Below are positions 58,197 through 64,000 of a stretch of 64,000 nt of DNA, piece by piece. Positions within the stretch are counted from its first letter, which is position 1. Every line of letters begins with the position of its first letter. This DNA is from Lepidurus packardi (taxonomy: Eukaryota > Arthropoda > Branchiopoda > Notostraca > Triopsidae): NCBI GenBank assembly GCA_023053545.1, contig JAKZAN010000002.1, positions 7,498,790-7,562,789 of the forward strand, read 5' to 3'. The notes beneath the pieces are model-generated. The model was not told the DNA's origin. It saw nothing but the letters and a program-made list of their open reading frames with translations, and searched no databases. The translations under genes and the position numbers were made by a program.

Positions 58197-59961
58197 ATGA
58201 AGTATTTACTCAGCGTTAGTGTATTTCTGTTGATTATCTCTTCGATCCAAGCAAGAGAATCCAGAGTATCGTCTGAGAATTTGATTCCAGCGGACAATTC
58301 TACACGAGAAGGCAAATGTAAGTAAACATGGCAGTTGTTTTCTTTAGGTAGATTATAGTTACTTAGATCCTGTTCTCCGTAGTTTTCTCCCTTTTTACGA
58401 TCGTTCGGTTCAACAACGGGGAATGTGTCGGGACGAATAAATACAACGGAACTTGTATGACTGCAGCAGAATGCAGTAACAATGGCGGTACAGCTGCAGG
58501 CTCTTGTGCATCTTCGTTCGGTGTTTGTTGCACTTGTAAGTACAATACCTTCTTTTCACCATTGTGTCGAAAACCAATTAAATTGAAATTTATCTGAAGT
58601 CTTGATCACGAAATGCGGGTCTTCGACCAATCGCAACTGCACGTACTGGCAAAGTACTACCTCATCTTCGTACACCACTTCTGGCCAGTGCTTGCTTACA
58701 GTGCGAAAATGCAGCTCCAACATTTGTCAATTACGGTGAAGATTACATATTACTAATTGATTAAATACTACCATTTTAAATATTTGTCTAATAAAAATTT
58801 TTATTGCATCGTACTTTATTTTAAAAAAATCTATTAGACTCGATTTTATCTCGTTCACCTTGGCTCAACCTGATCCTCAAGACCAAAAGTGCGTTTTGGA
58901 CCTTTTTACTGTTACAGGAGCGTCAAATCCAGTGCCTACAATTTGCGGAGATAATAGTGGCCAACACAGTAAGTACCACAAGTACTATAATCTTATTTCT
59001 TTTCCCTAACAAAGTCATTTGCACGTATTAAAAGCGAATTACGTATTAAATTATTTAGTCTACTTGGATATGACACCCAATACCAATTCCTGGACGCTGG
59101 GCTTCGTGACAACCGGAACTAATTTCTCACGTAACTGGAATGTAAAAATTTCTCAAATTCCTTGCGACCAAACATATGCAGGTACATTTTGATCACAATG
59201 AATTTATTTAAATATTAAATATATTTTCTTTAGCTCCTGATCAATGTTTGCAATATTATACTGAAACGACGGGGACCATTTCGAGTTTTAATTACGCCTC
59301 CACGGCCGTGGCGACTACAGGAGGGACTATTGGCCGGCAACTGTCCAATCAAGATTACACGATCTGCATTCGCATGGCGCAGGTAGACTGTAAAACAAAG
59401 GCGAGAAATAATTCATATTACTTTTTGAAAAGGGATTTTGCGGAGTTTGCTACAGCGTCTGTACCGATACGGCTAATACAAATAATCTAGCCTTTTCTAT
59501 CTCCGGTGATGCCAGTGCAGCCACGCCTGTAGGAACCGCTGTCGACGCTAATTGTGTGAGCGACTGGCTGCAAATTCCCTGCGCTTCCAATGCCATGAAT
59601 TCGGTGGCCCAGTCTGGAGGAGTTACGCCTGCTTCGTGTACCAGCCGCATATGTGGAACTGTCTTTTCGTCGTACGATACGCCTGTCCTGACAGCTCCCG
59701 TACCTGTATACAGTAAGTTGGTTTTAACTTTTCATGATCTTTCAAAATAAGAATAGTTTGCTCCAAATAATATGCTGATGACTTATTTAATAAGTAATTA
59801 AGAGTAAAAAAATGTTTTTATATTATGTTTTAGGTTATAGTAAGCCATTCGAACTCCGATTCTATTCAGACACGACAGAAGTCGGTTCCACTACTAGTGA
59901 GGTTTCCAATTTGGGATTTTGTTTGAATTATATTCAACAACCTTGCACCACAAGCGGCTGA
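58197..59961 (+). CDS. Secreted CUB-domain protein of the arthropod cysteine-rich CUB family
   Basis: Eight exons join in phase, from ATG 58197-58199 to TGA 59959-59961, about 430 residues. MKYLLSVSVFLLIISSIQA is a signal peptide. Next comes a compact Cys-rich segment (CVGTNKYNGTCMTAAECSNN, then GSCASSFGVCC) typical of a family widespread in insects and crustaceans. The first CUB-like region follows, with NCTYWQSTT, CSSNICQLRLDF, VPTICGDNSGQH and NWNVKISQIPC. The second begins DQCLQYYTETTG and carries FNYASTA, DYTICIRM and GFCGVCYSVC, ending near LNYIQQPC. Introns are 50-90 bases, and the start is supported by the TATA/Inr pair upstream. It probably acts outside the cell; a specific partner or role cannot be given. 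Confidence 0.88.
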
Positions 59962-60536
59962 TCAAACTTAAAAGTAGATCAAAAATCAAAATAACGAAGT
60001 CCTCGCTTTTCCCATCCATATGTTACGCTGTTGTTGATACCGTATTTATTTTCCGTATTTATCGAGCCTGTACAATTTTCGAACATTGAAGTAATACATG
60101 TAATTACCAGAATAGATCTTTCTACATACATCAACACTAGAGAGCATGCCGAGAGAGTATAACATATATTACAGAATTTCCATTGCGGGAAAAAGTAAAT
60201 TCCCCTCGAAATCAGTTAAATCCTTAAATCGACTAGTAAATTCCTATTGAGAACCACACGTGTAACTATCGATCATGCGAGGGATCCGCAAGCATCGATT
60301 CCGTTTTTGTATTGAAATCGAAAAAATTTTGCGATATGTAAACGTGAGGCATGTTTACTTTTGTCCATTTTGCGTCATTCCTTTCTAACACGTATCCGTC
60401 ATTCATTCGTTTGCCGTTATCACTCATATTTTTATTAGTTCTTGGTGCGTTATTATCCTCAGATCTCTATAGTTAAATTGTTTTAGTAAAGCTCTTTTCC
60501 TTATTATCGCCTGAAGGCTGAAGGTCCAAGTCAGCA
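59962..60536. other. CUB gene 3' UTR and UBE2J1 promoter
   Basis: No coding signal. The two genes are head-to-tail on +. No TATA box was found before UBE2J1, whose ATG follows TCAGCA closely. Confidence 0.4.
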
Positions 60537-61551
60537 ATGGAGCCAAAATATAACATGAAAAGCCCAGGTAAGAAATCGAATTTGATCCATTTAAAGCAGT
60601 TTCAAAAATCCTCTTCAAAATAGCTGTGAAACGTCTCATGAAAGAAGCACACGAACTCTCAATAGCAACATCAGAATATTACGCTCAGCCCTTGGATGAT
60701 AACCTTTTCGAATGGCATTTTACCGTCCGCGGACCTAGTGACACTGAATTTCAAGGTGGAGTTTATCACGGTCGCATTATTCTCCCCCCGGAATACCCCA
60801 TGAAACCACCTAGTATCATTTTATTGACGGTAAAGATCCATTCATTTACGTACAAAATCTTGACATTGACTGTATATTTCTCTGTTATATTTTAGCCGAA
60901 TGGTAGGTTCGAAACCAACCGCAAGATCTGTCTGAGCATCTCAGGCCATCATCCCGAGTCTTGGCAGCCTTCGTGGTCTATTCGCACGGCGTTATTGGCC
61001 ATTATTGGTTTCATGCCCACGCCAGGCCATGGAGCTATCGGATCCCTGGATTACAGTCCAGAAGAACGCAAAAAGCTTGCGATAAAATCCCAAGAGTGGC
61101 AGTGCGAATCTTGCAATAAAATCAAGGACCTGTTACTAGAGGTTTCTGAGGAAAACAACGCAGCCACTGCCCTAGAAGCGAAGGAAATAGTTAGTCAAAT
61201 TTCCATGAAAGTAAAAACAAAAAACAAAAAGACTCTTCTCGAGTTCCAAGTTTTTATCAAATTCAATATATTTTTCAGACCGAGGGATCGAAAGAAAGAA
61301 ACGAAGAGAAAGAACCTTCCTCTCCAGCATTGCAAGAAAGTGAGCAATCCGAACTACGCCAAAGAAACGTGGTGCAGTCAAACATGAACTTGAATCTAAA
61401 TCAAAATCCAATTATTCCAACGTCTTCCTCTGACACTGTGCGCTCGCCTCGATGGGACAATCGACGCTACAACATCCTTATTACATTCCTGGTCTTCACG
61501 TTGGCTGCATTGGCCTACAGACGCTGCTTTATCGTAGGATGGGATGTATAG
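60537..61551 (+). CDS. UBE2J1: Ubiquitin-conjugating enzyme E2 J1
   Basis: Tail-anchored ER ubiquitin-conjugating enzyme (yeast Ubc6 family) acting in ER-associated degradation with HRD1-type ligases. Exons 60537-60567, 60624-60829, 60896-61210 and 61279-61551 join in phase to 274 residues. The UBC fold is nearly identical to the family: QPLDDNLFEWHFTVRGPSDT, GGVYHGRIILPPEYPMKPPS, then the catalytic cysteine in KICLSISGHHPESWQPSWSI, and GFMPTPGHGAIGSLDYSPEE. After a variable linker, the C-terminus has a basic flank and one membrane helix (YNILITFLVFTLAALAYRRC). It is shorter than human UBE2J1 (318) in the linker only. AATAAA words follow at about 61620 and at 61758-61763. Confidence 0.96.
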
Positions 61552-61757
61552 TAAGAGAGGAGGGAGAGAGAGAGAGAGCTTTTTGTGTACAAAATATTAA
61601 TCACCCCTTTAAGAGTAAAATAAATAAAAAAATAACGCCTGATTTTGTGTCAAAAGTAATCAAGAATGCTGAAGACCTCTATATTTACTACACAGAACCC
61701 CCTGTACGCTTTAATGTAACTATTTAGTGTGTACATTGCAGTAAAAAATCACCCTCG

Positions 61758-61796
61758 AATAAAATTTTAGAAAAATGTTGAGCTAACGCGTTTATT
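61758..61796. promoter_or_regulatory. Overlapping 3' ends of UBE2J1 and TRIM23
   Basis: AATAAA on + at 61758-61763, and AATAAA on - (TTTATT at 61791-61796), sit 28 bases apart between two convergent stop codons only 290 bases apart. Confidence 0.5.
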
Positions 61797-61841
61797 TGGT
61801 AATTAAAATCTATCTTCAAAGGTTTACAGAATTAAAAGTTC

Positions 61842-64000
61842 TTACATGGAAGTCGTACTATATACACCACTGGATACTAACTGACAAGACAACCAATCCA
61901 AACCTTCCAACAAACCTAAAAGACAATCCATGTTATCTACTAGAATAATCGAAAATTTCAAACAAATACTGAAAGTTGTTTACCTGTTCCAGAAGGAGCA
62001 TCACAACCTTGCGCGTGCCAACTTCGTCCATAACAAAGTTTAAGCAACGTTAATTGTTCAGTCAAATCTTCTACAGTCGCCGCATTTGCCACATCCTTTG
62101 TCACATTCCAAGAAAAATGAGCAAACAGCCCGTTTAACGTACTTCCCTTACTTGCTTATTGGCCAAAATTAACAATGCTGCATCCTTCAGCTCTTTCTCA
62201 GCTAACAATTTGCTCAGTTCAGACTGCACTTCAGCTAATCGGTCAGGACACGAGGAATCCACCACAAAAATTACCGCCTAGATCCAACAAATCCAACATT
62301 GGAAACGAAAAAGTTAGAATTTATCCCTTGCAGGAGTTCTAAGTTGGGTTGACCTGGGTATTCAAGTAGTAATGCTTCCATAAAGGTCTCAGTTTAGGTT
62401 GTCCGCCCACGTCCCAAAAGGTAAACTGCAAGTTTTTGTACTCGATGGATTCCACGTTGAAACCAATCGTCGGAATGGTGGTAATAAACTCGTTTTGCTT
62501 GAGTTTAAACAATAAACTGGTTTTCCCAGCTCCATCCAGACCCAACGTGACTACCCGTACTTCGATTTTCGGCCCGATATGAACTCTGTTATCCTAAAAT
62601 ATTTCTCATTGATTTGTTAAGTAAAACAAATTTTAAAGAATAATACCTTTGTGAAAGTTATAGGTATACTAGGGTCCAGCTGAAGTTGTTCTGGGCTTAG
62701 TTCAGCTAACTGGCTCTTTTGTTTGTCCATACTATCCAATAAGACACGTATATCTCGCGTCGCTACCACCAATCGTGCATCGTCTTGTCGAACCGCTCGT
62801 TCACATTGGACACAAACTTCTGCCGCCTAAAGAAAATCTGAGCGTAACATATTGTAAAAGGAAAAATTGAAACTATACTTGTGACAAAAGCATTGCCAAG
62901 TCTTCTTGACGCTGTCTAATCGAACACAAACGCTCCCTGACGTGCGTATCTACTACAGTCAATGCTGCAGCTTCTTGCAGAGCTAACTGCTCGTACAACT
63001 GTCGGAAATAGCTTTTGATTTTAAGTCGTGCATCATCAGCGGTGCCCATATGCGCTCCAGTATTGGAACTTTGCTCCATTGAATGAATATGGTTGCGTAA
63101 TAAAGGCAAATCAGACCTTGCAGCTGGTACGCCCTCTATTTGGACAGCAATGTGCTCTTAAAAGTTAAAAGAGGTCAGGAGTGGTGTTTAACTGCAATAA
63201 AGTGTACCTAATCGCTGAACCACTTCCGTGACTTCTTCCATGAATACTTTCATATGAGTCATGGCGGACAGAATAGAATTCCGTAGCTTTTCAGCTTCTA
63301 TGTCCAATAGTGCATGCTGGACAATAAAGATAAAAGTTTAGTTTGGATGTAAATAAAAGGGAAAACAGGAAGCTATTTGATGGTATTTTACACTGTGCCC
63401 TTTATGACGTCCGTAGTCTTTGCAAATGAAACACAATAATGGAGCATCTTGGCAGGATTCCTCCAAACAAGCGAATTCTACGCTATGCGAAGGATGGAAG
63501 GGACACTTGGGACGTTCGCGAGGCTTTTCAGACAAGGGAACGCGTTTGTGACGAATCAAGGTCCGTGTTGAGTGAGTGCGTTCTGCGCAGTCCATGCATA
63601 AATGCGTTCCGCAGACCATACAGTACAAAACTGCTGCGTGATCTTCATTTTCATCGCAGGAGACAGAAATCTAAACCAAAAAATGGTTAAGGTTCCACTT
63701 GTTACACGAGACAATTAAAACAGTTACGGCTGATTCAGTTTCGCTAAAGAAAACGTTCAGTGAAAAAGTTTTCTCGGACGAATGCTGGAGTTTCTCCAGA
63801 AGCTCCAATAAAGCGAAATTCTTTTTCAAGCCCCAAACGCCGGAAGAGCCTATTACAAATAAGAACGTAGAGCAAATTAAGTTTAATTTTAAATGAAGCA
63901 TTACCTATAGGTGTTGGCTGTCTGTCGAATGGACACTGAAGAAAGTCTTCTCTCAATGGAAGTCTTAAAAGACAGGCATGGCACAGTGTATGTCCGCAGT
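61842..64000 (-). CDS. TRIM23: TRIM23 (ARD1), E3 ubiquitin ligase with ARF domain, N-terminus cut off
   Basis: RING/B-box/coiled-coil ubiquitin ligase fused to an ARF-type GTPase, known for unanchored-chain signalling and autophagy. The gene runs off the right edge. The visible RING part is [18 protein letters not shown] and [12 protein letters not shown], so only about 40 N-terminal residues are missing. Then come [20 protein letters not shown], the B-boxes ([48 protein letters not shown]), a coiled coil with [20 protein letters not shown], and the ARF domain: P-loop GLDGAGKTS, switch [12 protein letters not shown], switch [24 protein letters not shown] across an intron, and GCDAPSGTG. The last exon ends GVYSTTSM at TAA 61842-61844. 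The GTPase motifs are intact. Confidence 0.95.

Overview
This 64-kb window is nuclear DNA of an invertebrate animal, most likely an arthropod and perhaps a crustacean or other pancrustacean. The evidence is protein-coding genes with many short GT-AG introns (mostly 50-100 bp), a complete collagen IV gene, metazoan regulators (angiomotin, FARP, INTS6, TRIM23), and a secreted CUB protein of a layout I know from insects and crustaceans. The species cannot be named from the sequence. Exon joins were read by eye from splice sites and frame continuity, so exact ends may be off by a few bases.

Layout. 1-408: 3' end of an unrecognised gene (+). 1120-3288: intronless C2H2 zinc-finger gene (+) with a duplicated four-finger block. 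5577-9511: angiomotin (+, 11 exons), preceded by a cluster of AP-1 and TEAD-like sites. 9512-15134: mostly non-coding, with a tRNA-like SINE. 15135-24191: FARP-type FERM/RhoGEF/PH gene (-) with a very long acidic linker exon. 25.4-30.4 kb: a mobile-element island with an N-terminal KDZ-transposase-like gene (28072-29608, -), a second nine-exon gene of unknown family with a zinc knuckle (26377-27915, -), a short + strand coding remnant, tandem repeats and several copies of a shared leader and terminal motif. 30691-34418: INTS6 (-). 34844-36162: GHITM/TMBIM5 (-). 36487-39967: two copies of a foldback MITE flanking a secreted PAN-like orphan gene (37905-39288, -). 40051-40290: inverted arrays of a 21-bp repeat. 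41501-56191: collagen IV alpha chain (-), with a five-unit 285-bp satellite in one intron and a 4-kb second intron. 58197-59961: secreted CUB protein (+) with a TATA/Inr promoter. 60537-61551: UBE2J1 (+). 61842 to the right edge: TRIM23 (-, N-terminus cut off).

Most genes are unrelated housekeeping or developmental genes. Functional links are loose: angiomotin (Hippo signalling and junctions), FARP (Rho GTPase and membrane-cytoskeleton link) and collagen IV (basement membrane) all act in tissue architecture, and UBE2J1 and TRIM23 are ubiquitin enzymes arranged tail to tail. The least explained region is the 25.4-30.4 kb island. There, two spliced genes share a duplicated promoter/leader and start codon context, and one of them is a KDZ transposase front half without its catalytic domain.
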